A stretch of DNA of 45,704 bases from a virus. The notes below the pieces were generated by a model. That model saw nothing but the letters and a program-made list of their open reading frames with translations. It was not told the DNA's origin and did not search any database. Shown piece after piece: positions 19,833-27,731 of the stretch. Positions within the stretch are counted from its first letter, which is position 1, and each line of letters opens with the position of its first letter. The stretch is from IMG/VR virus record IMGVR_UViG_3300033145_000982, positions 1 through 45,704 of that record. One strand, given 5' to 3'. The translations under genes were made by a program, and so were the position numbers.

Positions 19833-20744
19833 TTAAGAACGATAAAGATTCATATCAGGATTTCTCCAACCATAATATATCTCTCGTATTGGATTAAATA
19901 ATTTTTCTGTTATACTTTTAAATGAATCGTATTCTCTTATTTTTCCATTTTCTTTTACCCATGTGGTACCGATATTATCAACTCGTCTTTTCTTTTCTAT
20001 AAGTTGTTTCTGAGCTTCAATTCGTTCGGCACTAAGTGTACGTAATTTGAAAACTCTATTTACAAGATTTAATTTACCTAAATCTTCTATAGTAGTTTCA
20101 AGTTCTTTAATTTGAGATTTAAGATCTTTAATTTCCTGATTACGTTTCTTTTCAACTTCAAGATCAGTCTTATTATCCTTAATTTTTTTGATATCTTCTT
20201 TAAGTTCTTTGATAGTTTCTTTATAAGATTCTGCATCTTTAGTTGCAGCATTTGTTAAGAGTTTAACATTTTTATTATAACTTTCTTCGGCATCTTCTAA
20301 TTCAATTTTAGAAGTTTCTTTAGCTTTCTTTAATTGACGTTCTTTAACATCAACACGATCTTGTACAGTCTCTACATTGTTACGTAATGCTTTGATTAAT
20401 GATTTATCTTCGTTTGCTTCATCTTCTAAAGTAGTTATTTTATCTTTAACTTCTTTTTCAGCATCTTCTTTTGCTAAATTAGTAACTTCAGATAAATTAA
20501 TGTATTCCCTTTTAAAAGTATCTTTACTAAATTCTTCATCATAGTCATCAAATGTAAGACGTGAATGTATTACTTCAATTTTAGGATTAGTTTCTTTAAT
20601 TTCAGCAATTTTATTTGTTAAGTTATTAATGGTTTCTTTTAATACACCATTTTTTTCTCTTAATGAATTACTTGTATCTTTAAGATTATTATATTCATCA
20701 AGTTGAATAGTAGTAATTCTGATAGGTGTGGTATTTTTTGACAT
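19833..20744 (-). CDS. Long coiled-coil protein, function unknown
   Basis: This 303-residue protein is almost entirely heptad-like, rich in Glu, Lys, Leu and Asn from about residue 12 to 255, and its C-terminal tail (YYGWRNPDMNLYRS) is not coiled coil. No enzymatic motif, signal peptide or membrane segment is visible. It is the last gene of the - strand block, ending against the bidirectional terminator. The 43-base gap before its ATG holds repeated AAAT-type sequence and no hairpin, so it is probably co-transcribed with the gene upstream. A structural, scaffolding or DNA-organising role would be plausible for such a rod, but nothing in the sequence selects one. Confidence 0.8.
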   Translation of the reverse strand: MSKNTTPIRITTIQLDEYNNLKDTSNSLREKNGVLKETINNLTNKIAEIKETNPKIEVIHSRLTFDDYDEEFSKDTFKREYINLSEVTNLAKEDAEKEVKDKITTLEDEANEDKSLIKALRNNVETVQDRVDVKERQLKKAKETSKIELEDAEESYNKNVKLLTNAATKDAESYKETIKELKEDIKKIKDNKTDLEVEKKRNQEIKDLKSQIKELETTIEDLGKLNLVNRVFKLRTLSAERIEAQKQLIEKKRRVDNIGTTWVKENGKIREYDSFKSITEKLFNPIREIYYGWRNPDMNLYRS

Positions 20745-20787
20745 ATTCTTATATATTTATTTGTTATTTATTTATTTATACTGATTA

Positions 20788-21264
20788 TTAATTTCTACTA
20801 GCTTTTACTATTGCTATAAATTCATTATAATCAAGATTAGATTGTACTATATCTTTGGCTTTATCAAAACCAGCTGGTTGTATTGTTGTAAGTATAGCTT
20901 TAATACGATTTTTAATAAGAGAATTAAGTTTCCATGAATCGCTTAATCCTTCATTATAATATATTCTACTTTTAGCAGATTCTTCTTTATCAGAACTAGA
21001 ATATTCAAATGATTCTTCTTTTTTATTATAACGAAATCCGTATCCATCTAAAGTTATATAATTATCTTTATTACTTGAAAGATCAAGAGAAGATGTCATA
21101 TTTATAACTTTATCTTCCATTAATTCTATTTTAGTTATTTCTTTTTCAATAAGTAATTTAATAGCATCAGATTTTCTTAAATCTTTTAAAAATTGATCAA
21201 AAGAAGGCAGTACTATATCTTCTATAGCGTCTTGTAGGTTTGTAACTTGAAATGATTTGTACAT
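20788..21264 (-). CDS. Unknown 158-residue protein
   Basis: I do not recognise this protein. It is soluble, with mixed charge and no signal peptide or membrane segment. Its N-terminal third is helical in pattern (QDAIEDIVLPSFDQFLKDL) and its middle is rich in Ser and Lys. The gene begins 36 bases after a strong terminator that ends the replication operon. It and the coiled-coil gene downstream may therefore form a separate short unit with its own promoter, or be reached by readthrough. No Shine-Dalgarno sequence is evident; the leader is A/T only, which is normal for Bacteroidetes genes. Confidence 0.7.
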   Translation of the reverse strand: MYKSFQVTNLQDAIEDIVLPSFDQFLKDLRKSDAIKLLIEKEITKIELMEDKVINMTSSLDLSSNKDNYITLDGYGFRYNKKEESFEYSSSDKEESAKSRIYYNEGLSDSWKLNSLIKNRIKAILTTIQPAGFDKAKDIVQSNLDYNEFIAIVKASRN

Positions 21265-21290
21265 AGTTTAATTTTTAATGTTTAGTTAAT

Positions 21291-21319
21291 AAAAAAAAAG
21301 GATTGACCTAAGTCAACCC
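21291..21319 (-). terminator. Rho-independent terminator at the end of the replication operon
   Basis: On the - strand, GGGTTGAC-TTAG-GTCAATCC (with one G-U pair) is followed directly by nine T. The stem overlaps the last codons and the TAG stop of the gene ending at 21308. The G-U pair forms only on the - strand. Confidence 0.88.
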
Positions 21320-21733
21320 TAATATTTCTTTGGGAATTAAAAATGATTGTATTTCCCTTTCTTTTTCGAATTTATAGTCCCAAAAAGAAAATATTCTATT
21401 TTTAGCATTTTCACTAAGAGTGGAATATTCACTCCTTATTATTTTTTCGTAATCCTCTTGCCATTTATCGGCTAGAGAATATACTAACACATATCTGTCT
21501 TTATGTTTATATTCTGAGACTGATTTTGGTAGTGTTTGTTGGTATTTTAAAGACGGATAATCAGCAAAAACCAAATGAATTTTATCATCTGTTTCTTTAT
21601 TTGTTATATCCGCTATAAAAGCGTTTAGGAATAAGTTCTGAAATGTTTCGTGATAGTCTCGATTGTTATCAAATAATAATGGTAAAATAAACTTGGTTGT
21701 TTGAGTGTACCTAGTGTATTTAAATATATTCAT
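21308..21733 (-). CDS. Unknown 141-residue protein at the end of the replication operon
   Basis: I recognise no family. The protein is rich in aromatic and charged residues (FKYTRYTQTTKFILPLLFDN near the N-terminus, FSFWDYKFEKEREIQSFLIP near the C-terminus) and has no membrane segment. The ATG lies two bases after the TAG of the RecB-like nuclease gene (TAGTTATG), which indicates translational coupling and a shared transcript. Its 3' end forms the stem of the operon terminator. Its place last in a replication and recombination operon suggests an accessory role there, but that is inference. Confidence 0.75.
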   Translation of the reverse strand: MNIFKYTRYTQTTKFILPLLFDNNRDYHETFQNLFLNAFIADITNKETDDKIHLVFADYPSLKYQQTLPKSVSEYKHKDRYVLVYSLADKWQEDYEKIIRSEYSTLSENAKNRIFSFWDYKFEKEREIQSFLIPKEILGLT

Positions 21734-21735
21734 AA

Positions 21736-22749
21736 CTAAAGTCGTTCATCACCATCACCATTATAATAGGATCTAGTATAATCCCATTGATCAGTTTCCC
21801 AATGCCATTTAAGATCAGTAAATATAGGAATTAAATCTGACTCACCATCAATTAAATGTTGTTCTGTAATATTATATACTTTAACTTCTGGTTCATCAAC
21901 TGTTTTTAATGCAATGATATATGTTTCATGTTTATAGTCTTTGATATCTAACTTAAGTTCATTAAGTAAGTACCAAGTAACAGCATACCAATAGAATGCC
22001 ATTTGTCTAAAATAATTAAATTCATTACATCTCTCCTTAAAATTGTGAAATGTATTAGCTGTTTTGAGATCCACCAACATTATGGTTTTTTTATCATGAT
22101 CGATTATTAATCTATCAATCATTGACTTACATGGTAAGTCATGTAATGGGTGTTCCCAAAATATTACTAATTCATTATATACATTTCTATTAGCCAATAC
22201 CTTTTCAGACAATAGGTCATTGGCTTTTTTATGTAATACACAATTTTCTTTTAAATCTTTAATTCTTTTCCAAGTAGAACGTGATAAAACATCTTTATAC
22301 TTTTTTCTTTTTTTTAAGTATGAGATATATCTTGATAATTTATCCAATAATTCTTTTGCAAGTTCAAGTATTTTATCATCTTTTGCTGTAGTTTTGTAAT
22401 TATTTTTATAAGCTATTTGTAAAATTAAATTTTCATCAAAATTTTCATTCTTTTTAAACGTTTTATTATGTATTATAAAATTTTCATAATATAATTTAAT
22501 ATAATCTTCACAAAACTTTTTTTGTTGTTCTGACTTAGGGGTTTCAAAATCTAAACTAGTATAGTATTTTCTAAATAGTTTTGGCTCGAGTATAGCCATA
22601 TGAATTTGTTTCCCTTTGGTAAGATAAGATTTCTCCTCAAACTCTATTTCAGAGTTAAGGAACTTCTTAAACATCAATGGTGATAATTCAAAATACTTTA
22701 AAGACGAACTACTAATACGTTTTTCTTTATAGTATTGTTTCTCTTCCAT
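21736..22749 (-). CDS. RecB-like PD-(D/E)XK exonuclease
   Basis: This 337-residue protein has the layout of a phage RecB/Cas4-like nuclease. GKQIH at 46-50 is the helix carrying the conserved histidine. D212 in SMIDRLIID, D227-x-K229 in LVDLKT, and Q249 in YFRQMAFY complete the PD-(D/E)XK active site. The likely role is processing DNA ends for recombination or replication, together with the Sak4-like ATPase and SSB-like protein encoded just upstream. The start overlaps the preceding nuclease gene by 23 bases and the stop is two bases before the next ATG. The central part (about 70-170) is lysine-rich and has no recognisable motif. There is no Cys cluster, so an iron-sulfur type such as AddB or Cas4 is unlikely. 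Confidence 0.85.
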   Translation of the reverse strand: MEEKQYYKEKRISSSSLKYFELSPLMFKKFLNSEIEFEEKSYLTKGKQIHMAILEPKLFRKYYTSLDFETPKSEQQKKFCEDYIKLYYENFIIHNKTFKKNENFDENLILQIAYKNNYKTTAKDDKILELAKELLDKLSRYISYLKKRKKYKDVLSRSTWKRIKDLKENCVLHKKANDLLSEKVLANRNVYNELVIFWEHPLHDLPCKSMIDRLIIDHDKKTIMLVDLKTANTFHNFKERCNEFNYFRQMAFYWYAVTWYLLNELKLDIKDYKHETYIIALKTVDEPEVKVYNITEQHLIDGESDLIPIFTDLKWHWETDQWDYTRSYYNGDGDERL

Positions 22750-23215
22750 AAACTGTTTTTAATAATTCTACAATGCATTCATTTACATGAGTTTGATTCT
22801 TTGGCATATATAAATGGACTTTCATATTATTCTTTTTCAAATACTGTTTAAATAATTTCCATTTAACTGGAAATATCTCATTAGGATGTCCTTTACATTC
22901 TATGATCCAACCATCTTTTAGATTAACAAAATCTGGTTTATATGTCATAGATCTTACGGACTTTGATTTGTTACCAAATAACCATTTGTTTCCTTTTTTA
23001 TATGACTCTGCACATTGAGGTTCATAGTCAAATTTAGGAATTAATTCAAATGATTGAGGTTCATATTCAAAGTCTAAACCTGCCTCTTTTAATTTTTTAT
23101 AACAATGTAATTCTAATTTACTTTGAAATTGAATATTATCATAAAAAATCTTCTGAGCATTGCGAACTTTTTTGTTTGCAGAAGACGGTTTTCTTTTAAT
23201 TGTCTTCCTTTTCAC
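22727..23215 (-). CDS. Small PD-(D/E)XK endonuclease (DUF1064/resolvase-like)
   Basis: This 162-residue protein has a complete nuclease core: E35 in SKLE, D95 in YKPDF and E106-x-K108 in IIECKG. The pattern of a short basic N-terminus, SKLE, a Tyr-rich strand, PDF and ECKG resembles the small phage endonucleases of the DUF1064 and T7 endonuclease I kind, which cut branched or recombining DNA. It overlaps both neighbours in the same direction, by 20 bases with the primase gene and 23 with the RecB-like gene, so it belongs to the replication operon. Holliday-junction resolution is a reasonable guess; the exact substrate is not visible. Confidence 0.82.
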   Translation of the reverse strand: MKRKTIKRKPSSANKKVRNAQKIFYDNIQFQSKLELHCYKKLKEAGLDFEYEPQSFELIPKFDYEPQCAESYKKGNKWLFGNKSKSVRSMTYKPDFVNLKDGWIIECKGHPNEIFPVKWKLFKQYLKKNNMKVHLYMPKNQTHVNECIVELLKTVYGRETIL

Positions 23216-24257
23216 AATTCATTATTATTTCTTTTAATAATTCTCTTGTTTTAGTGATTTTAAAATTTTTAATATAATCACTAATATCCTTAATCTTAAA
23301 CATGTTATAATATTTAATAGGTATATGTACCCATTTTATAGCATGTCCATTGGATAATTTTATAGCTCCATTTATTCCTGCAGGATCATTGTCATAAAAT
23401 ATGACAATTTTATTAAATCTATTTTTAAGATCTTTCATAATATTTTCTGGAATTGGTGTATTTTCACCACATGGTGCTATTGAGTTGTAACCTAATCTAT
23501 CCAAAACCATTACATCTTTTTTGCTTTTTGTAATGATTAATAATTTACCATATTGTGGTAATTGTTCTAGTCCATGTATATCAAAAATAGTTGAGTTTGT
23601 TCTAAATTTATTTTTGCGTTCTCCTAGGGGAGAGTATATTTGGAATTTATCAAATATTTGATATGCATAGAGAGGTTGTTTTTTACTGTAAAATAAATTA
23701 GATGGTATATCATTGACCCAAAAAGTTAATATTGGGCAAACATTATACTTTTTTAATATATCTCTTGTTATGAAATATGATAGCCAATAATCATCATCTA
23801 TCTCAGTAAAGTTTTTTCGTTGAATAGATATAGTTGTACGTACTTTTTTATAAGATTCCACTATAGCTGTACCTTTTTTAGTAGTAACTATTTTTTTGGA
23901 TTCAATGTCAGATACTATGTATTGAATTGCTTTTTCATAAGTAAGATTAAATAATTCACTTACTAACATTATTACATTACCTGTCTTACCAGTAGCCTGA
24001 TCTTTCCACATTAAGTTTCCACGTATAGAAGATTTGAATATACCAAAAGAAGGATGAATATCTTTTCTTAATGGAGATCTCATAATTTTACCAATATGAA
24101 ATTGGGTACCAATGTAGAATGAATATATATCATATTCAGTAGTTAGTTTAAGGAGATCCTTAAGACTATCTATTTCTACTGTATTTTCAAAGTCATACAT
24201 AAGTAAATATAAAAAGGGATTAGAGTTGACTAAGACAGAGTAACTGCTATTCTTCAT
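23196..24257 (-). CDS. DnaG-like primase with atypical Toprim domain
   Basis: This 353-residue protein probably makes RNA primers for phage replication. The N-terminal part (SPLRKDIHPSFGIF, then GNLMWKDQATGKTGNVIML, residues 61-98) resembles the CHC2 zinc-finger fold of DnaG but has no zinc-binding cysteines. The C-terminal Toprim domain has ITKSKKDVMVL (242-252) and the FYDNDPAG motif with D289 and D291. At the place where Toprim enzymes have a catalytic glutamate (the E of a VEG-type motif) this protein has Lys-Ser. The family assignment follows from domain order and from its place between the SSB-like gene and the nuclease genes, and crAss-like phages carry such primases. The start is 19 bases after the previous stop. 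Confidence 0.82.
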   Translation of the reverse strand: MKNSSYSVLVNSNPFLYLLMYDFENTVEIDSLKDLLKLTTEYDIYSFYIGTQFHIGKIMRSPLRKDIHPSFGIFKSSIRGNLMWKDQATGKTGNVIMLVSELFNLTYEKAIQYIVSDIESKKIVTTKKGTAIVESYKKVRTTISIQRKNFTEIDDDYWLSYFITRDILKKYNVCPILTFWVNDIPSNLFYSKKQPLYAYQIFDKFQIYSPLGERKNKFRTNSTIFDIHGLEQLPQYGKLLIITKSKKDVMVLDRLGYNSIAPCGENTPIPENIMKDLKNRFNKIVIFYDNDPAGINGAIKLSNGHAIKWVHIPIKYYNMFKIKDISDYIKNFKITKTRELLKEIIMNCEKEDN

Positions 24258-24276
24258 CCTAACCCCTTGAGTTTAT

Positions 24277-24891
24277 TTAGAATGGTAGTTTATCAACAGG
24301 TTCTTGAGATGGTGTTTTCTCAGGTGTCTGTTCTACCATGAAAGGGTTAGGTCTTAATTGTGTAATGTCAGCTTGACTTCTAATTATTTTGTCATCAGCA
24401 ATTATTTCCAATTTAGTTTCTGCTAATGGAATTTCCATTTTTTCTATAAATGGTACATAATTAGGAAATGTTGTAAAATTCTTATTGTTAAGTATAATTT
24501 TTCCTCTAAGTAATTTACCTTTATAACCATCTCCTATAACAGCTACATATGCCCTTAAAAATTCTTCAAACGAAGCAATTTTAATTGTTTTAAATAAAGA
24601 TGCATCAACTAATTTATTACCAATATGTAGTAAACGTTTAGCTAAGTTCTTTTCTTTCTTAGATAATATATTTGCATCATCTGATTTTGGTTCAAATTCA
24701 GTATGAATGAATGTTTTATTATCCGTATTCATTAAATGAAAAGCAATATATACATTTCCATTTTTAGATGATTCTACTACAAGAGGGGCAGTACCATCTG
24801 GTTTTTCAAATCTTAGATTTTCTTGAATTCCTGGATCAATATAATTCTTTTCTTGATGTTCTGTTTCAATATTTATTGTTAAATCGTACAT
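24277..24891 (-). CDS. Single-stranded DNA-binding-like protein
   Basis: This 204-residue protein is probably the phage SSB. The evidence is indirect. It ends in VDKLPF, which resembles the SSB tail (acidic residues, then a Pro-Phe end) that recruits replication proteins. Its body is beta-strand-rich (LTINIETEH, VYIAFHLMN, LLRGKIILN). It sits between a RecA-like ATPase and the primase. I chose ATG 24891 (MYDLTINIE), 19 bases after the previous stop. A frame-open ATG at 24990 would force an 80-base overlap, and the extra residues look unlike protein. A proline- and glutamine-rich linker (about 175-198) precedes the tail, as in many SSBs. No OB-fold motif can be proved by eye. Confidence 0.72.
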   Translation of the reverse strand: MYDLTINIETEHQEKNYIDPGIQENLRFEKPDGTAPLVVESSKNGNVYIAFHLMNTDNKTFIHTEFEPKSDDANILSKKEKNLAKRLLHIGNKLVDASLFKTIKIASFEEFLRAYVAVIGDGYKGKLLRGKIILNNKNFTTFPNYVPFIEKMEIPLAETKLEIIADDKIIRSQADITQLRPNPFMVEQTPEKTPSQEPVDKLPF

Positions 24892-24910
24892 GTTAATATA
24901 CTCCCTGTAT

Positions 24911-25573
24911 TTAGTTATTACTTGATAATACTTTAACGACTCGTTGTAGGAGCTCATTAGCATCATTTGACATTTCTTGTTCTGTTTCATCTTTTAAGAA
25001 CATTGGCGGTGTCTTAGCGGATGATCTGCCATCTGAATTTAATGTTAAAAAGTATTCTCGTTTCTTATCTGCTGTGAGTTTCATATCTGCATAGTTAACT
25101 AAGGTAAATTCTTTTTCAATCATACCTTTCCATTCTTTGCCTTTAACGGCTATGCGTTTTTCAACGGCTCCTTCTTCTGTTTCTACCCATTCATAATGAG
25201 CAGTCATAAAAATGTCTTTGTTATATCTTCTAATGATATACATAAGTTTTCCTATTTCTTCATTATAAAGATTCCAAACATCAAAGCCTTTTTTAATGTC
25301 TCGTGCAGTTCTTAGTAGGCTGTCTACATAAGCGGAGAAACTGTCTAAAACAACAGTTTTTATCTCCTTGTTTTGTGCGTATTCTATTAATGTCTGATAT
25401 GTTTCTTGCCAATCTTTGGGAGTTGAATAATGCTTAAATTTATTTACGAAGGGTAACGGTTTGCTTTCTATATTAATGAAACCAGTTGTTGCTGGATCCA
25501 TATTACGAAAACACATTGTTTTACCTTTACCTGACATACCTACTAAAGCAAACTGATATATTTGTCTTGCCAT
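24911..25573 (-). CDS. RecA-fold ATPase, Sak4-like recombination protein
   Basis: This 220-residue protein has a Walker A loop, GMSGKGKT (12-19), and Walker B TVVLDS with D77. An ITxH-like strand (DIFMTAHYEW, about 120-129) follows the pattern of the phage AAA_24/Sak4 group. These are short RecA-like ATPases that help single-strand annealing recombination together with an SSB, and here the SSB-like gene is immediately downstream (19-base gap). The gene starts about 30 bases after a terminator that separates it from the 180-residue unknown gene upstream. A general DNA-dependent NTPase is the alternative reading. Confidence 0.83.
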   Translation of the reverse strand: MARQIYQFALVGMSGKGKTMCFRNMDPATTGFINIESKPLPFVNKFKHYSTPKDWQETYQTLIEYAQNKEIKTVVLDSFSAYVDSLLRTARDIKKGFDVWNLYNEEIGKLMYIIRRYNKDIFMTAHYEWVETEEGAVEKRIAVKGKEWKGMIEKEFTLVNYADMKLTADKKREYFLTLNSDGRSSAKTPPMFLKDETEQEMSNDANELLQRVVKVLSSNN

Positions 25574-25598
25574 AGTAGTATTTAAGTTTGTTAATGTT

Positions 25599-25635
25599 AA
25601 AAAAATGAGGGCTCCAATTTCTCAGAACCCTCATT
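25599..25635 (-). terminator. Intra-operon rho-independent terminator upstream of the Sak4-like gene
   Basis: On the - strand AATGAGGG pairs with CCCTCATT around a 16-base loop, followed by a run of T. It lies just after the stop of the gene ending at 25644 and about 30 bases before the ATG at 25573. Confidence 0.82.
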
Positions 25636-25643
25636 ATAGAGTT

Positions 25644-26186
25644 CTAGAGTTCAATTAAAACGCCTTTACCAGTCCAAATATCCCTGTGGATTTCGTACCT
25701 TTTGCCTTTTATTTTAACATACTCATAGCCCGTAAACGGATCTATTTTTATAGAGTATTGGCTAAAACCAACTTTTACAAAGTTAGTAAAAACTCTTACT
25801 CGTTGTTTTCTTCGAGGTTTTCTCGCTTTCGGAAGTGAAATCTGTATATCAATTGTCATATCTTTCTTCTTTTTAGGTTTTTGCCCTGCAAAAAGATATA
25901 GTTCCTCAATAATTTTATTGAAGTTTTTGCTTACTGAATAGTTTCTTCTTCCAAATGCATCACCTAACCATGATTGTATCAAAGAGTTTGTTTTTGATAT
26001 TTCATAATCATAATTTGGTTTCTTGTCAAATACAAGAACGTTATCTTTTAATAAACTATTAAGCGTTACTTTTCGCTTTGGGTTTCGTTCAGTAAAATTT
26101 AGTTCTTTGATTGTCTCGAAAATAGTTGGTAGATTTTCATTTTCCCTATCAACTATTATTGTGAATCTATCATTTGATTTTTTCAT
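25644..26186 (-). CDS. Unknown basic 180-residue protein in the replication operon
   Basis: I do not recognise this family. The protein has a basic middle with KPKKKKD and KARKPRRKQR (about 100-125) and a strand-rich C-terminal section (VKVGFSQYSIKI, GYEYVKIKGKRYEIHRD) that could be a small nucleic-acid-binding fold. No catalytic motif is visible. It starts five bases after the helicase gene stop, so it shares that transcript, and it is followed by a terminator. The charge pattern and neighbours suggest DNA or RNA binding (inference). Confidence 0.75.
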   Translation of the reverse strand: MKKSNDRFTIIVDRENENLPTIFETIKELNFTERNPKRKVTLNSLLKDNVLVFDKKPNYDYEISKTNSLIQSWLGDAFGRRNYSVSKNFNKIIEELYLFAGQKPKKKKDMTIDIQISLPKARKPRRKQRVRVFTNFVKVGFSQYSIKIDPFTGYEYVKIKGKRYEIHRDIWTGKGVLIEL

Positions 26187-26191
26187 ATTAT

Positions 26192-27175
26192 TTATTTAAA
26201 GTTTAATTGGTTAATATCTCTGAGATCTACTTCATCGATTCTATTATATTTCAAGTTATTTTCAAAACTTAAAATTTTAGGCTCTCCTTCCCTGTTCTTT
26301 AAAAAATGCATATAGATTAGTCCTTTGACGGGTAATGGTTTTGGGCCAGGACCATATTGATCTATACCTAATAATTCAGGGCGGTGTAGTATTATCACGT
26401 AGTCGCTTGTCTGAAATAAGGAATCACTACCAAATATATCTCTACGCATTGGAAAATGCATGTTAGGATTGTTTACTCGGTCTTTATCTTCTATTTCTCT
26501 ATTCATTTGACTAAGTTGTATGATAGATATTTTACCATATTTTTTTCGTTCCATGAACATGTGTTGTAGATTAGAAATAATTTCTCTTTCACTTTCAGTA
26601 GATCTTCCTTTTGTTAAGAGAGTGTGATCTAATATTACTATTAACCACTTGTATTTCATTTCTGGTAACAACTGAAATGATATAATTGTGTTTCTTATTT
26701 GATTAACAGTACCTGGGCAATCTACATAATAGATTGGGTATTGTTTAATCTTGTTTGCGTGTTTGAGGATATCCTCATAGTCGACATCAGATACTTTATA
26801 AGTATCGTCAGTATTAGAAGCACTGTAGAGTTCTGCAGTTGTCTTTTTAAGTTTATAAGACAGCTTTCTTCCTACTTGCTTTGATGCCATCATTTCAAAA
26901 TTGAAATTAAGCACCACAAAGTTCTCATTTGTATTCATTTCGAATAAATCTGTTTCTAAACTATTAGCAAAGGAAGATTTCCCTGCTCCTGAAATTCCAC
27001 AAATACTGTATATAGCATTAGGTTCAATACCACCCATACATTGTCTATTAAATTTAGGCCAACGTGTTCTTAGAGATTGTACTTTACCGTGTCTACGGTT
27101 ATTGATATAGTCTAATATCTCTGTTGTTGCATCAGATATATGTTTTATTTCTAGATTATTCGATTGTGGTTCCAT
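26192..27175 (-). CDS. DnaB-like replicative helicase (RecA-fold ATPase core)
   Basis: This 327-residue protein corresponds to the C-terminal RecA domain of DnaB helicases. Walker A is GISGAGKS (60-67). The DnaB-specific strand after it is NFNFEMMASKQVGRKL (90-105), like FSLEM...R. Walker B is WLIVILDH with D183. IIQLSQMNR (218-226) matches the QLSR motif that senses ATP and DNA. An N-terminal DnaB domain is absent; only about 50 residues precede the core, so it is shorter than cellular DnaB. The gene starts 20 bases inside the preceding gene, which implies coupling. It would unwind the fork for the family B polymerase encoded two genes upstream, primed by the Toprim primase downstream. Confidence 0.87.
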   Translation of the reverse strand: MEPQSNNLEIKHISDATTEILDYINNRRHGKVQSLRTRWPKFNRQCMGGIEPNAIYSICGISGAGKSSFANSLETDLFEMNTNENFVVLNFNFEMMASKQVGRKLSYKLKKTTAELYSASNTDDTYKVSDVDYEDILKHANKIKQYPIYYVDCPGTVNQIRNTIISFQLLPEMKYKWLIVILDHTLLTKGRSTESEREIISNLQHMFMERKKYGKISIIQLSQMNREIEDKDRVNNPNMHFPMRRDIFGSDSLFQTSDYVIILHRPELLGIDQYGPGPKPLPVKGLIYMHFLKNREGEPKILSFENNLKYNRIDEVDLRDINQLNFK

Positions 27176-27731
27176 ATTTTTCAGTTGTTATTGGTACAGA
27201 ATTTATTTCGTCTTCAAAGGATTTCCACATTTGTTGTCCAATCCATTTAGACATTCGTACCATATATTTTAAGGAACCATCATGTGTTCTTTTATTTACA
27301 TCAAATTTTAAACATTTGAGTATATGTTGATGTTGTGCTTGTTGCATTTTAGTTGCTGTTAAATACAACATTCTACATTGTCTTTGATCCGTTCTTAAAT
27401 AATCTACAACTCCGTCAGATCGTATTACACTTTTAGGATATGTATTTAAGAATTCTTCAAATATTTCATCTGGTTTAAGTAAAGCATATAATGCATTACC
27501 TGTTTTACATTCACTATAATCGTATGAGTTTTGTAACCAGCTCTTAGATGTTAGGTATTTTAATTCGATTAATTTCATGAAGATCTTTTCAGATTCTTCT
27601 TTTGTAAAGTTTAAACTTAAAAATGATGTTAATAAATTAAATTCTTTCTTTTTAATAAGAATAGCTACAAAGAATTCATTTGGTGTCAGTTTCATTTTTT
27701 CTAATAATGCTACTGAAAATTCTATTATCAT
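27156..27731 (-). CDS. Unknown 191-residue protein between polymerase and helicase genes
   Basis: I recognise no motif that fixes a function. It is mostly helical by pattern (FSVALLEKMKLTPNEFFVAILI, TKEESEKIFMKLIELKYLT), with a winged-helix-like rhythm in the first 70 residues. A second helical domain contains ATKMQQAQHQHILKCL (about 125-140). The ATG follows the polymerase TAA with no gap, and the end overlaps the helicase start by 20 bases. Phages often place a helicase loader or replication initiator exactly here, and a winged-helix start would fit, but this is inference from position. Confidence 0.78.
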   Translation of the reverse strand: MIIEFSVALLEKMKLTPNEFFVAILIKKKEFNLLTSFLSLNFTKEESEKIFMKLIELKYLTSKSWLQNSYDYSECKTGNALYALLKPDEIFEEFLNTYPKSVIRSDGVVDYLRTDQRQCRMLYLTATKMQQAQHQHILKCLKFDVNKRTHDGSLKYMVRMSKWIGQQMWKSFEDEINSVPITTEKYGTTIE

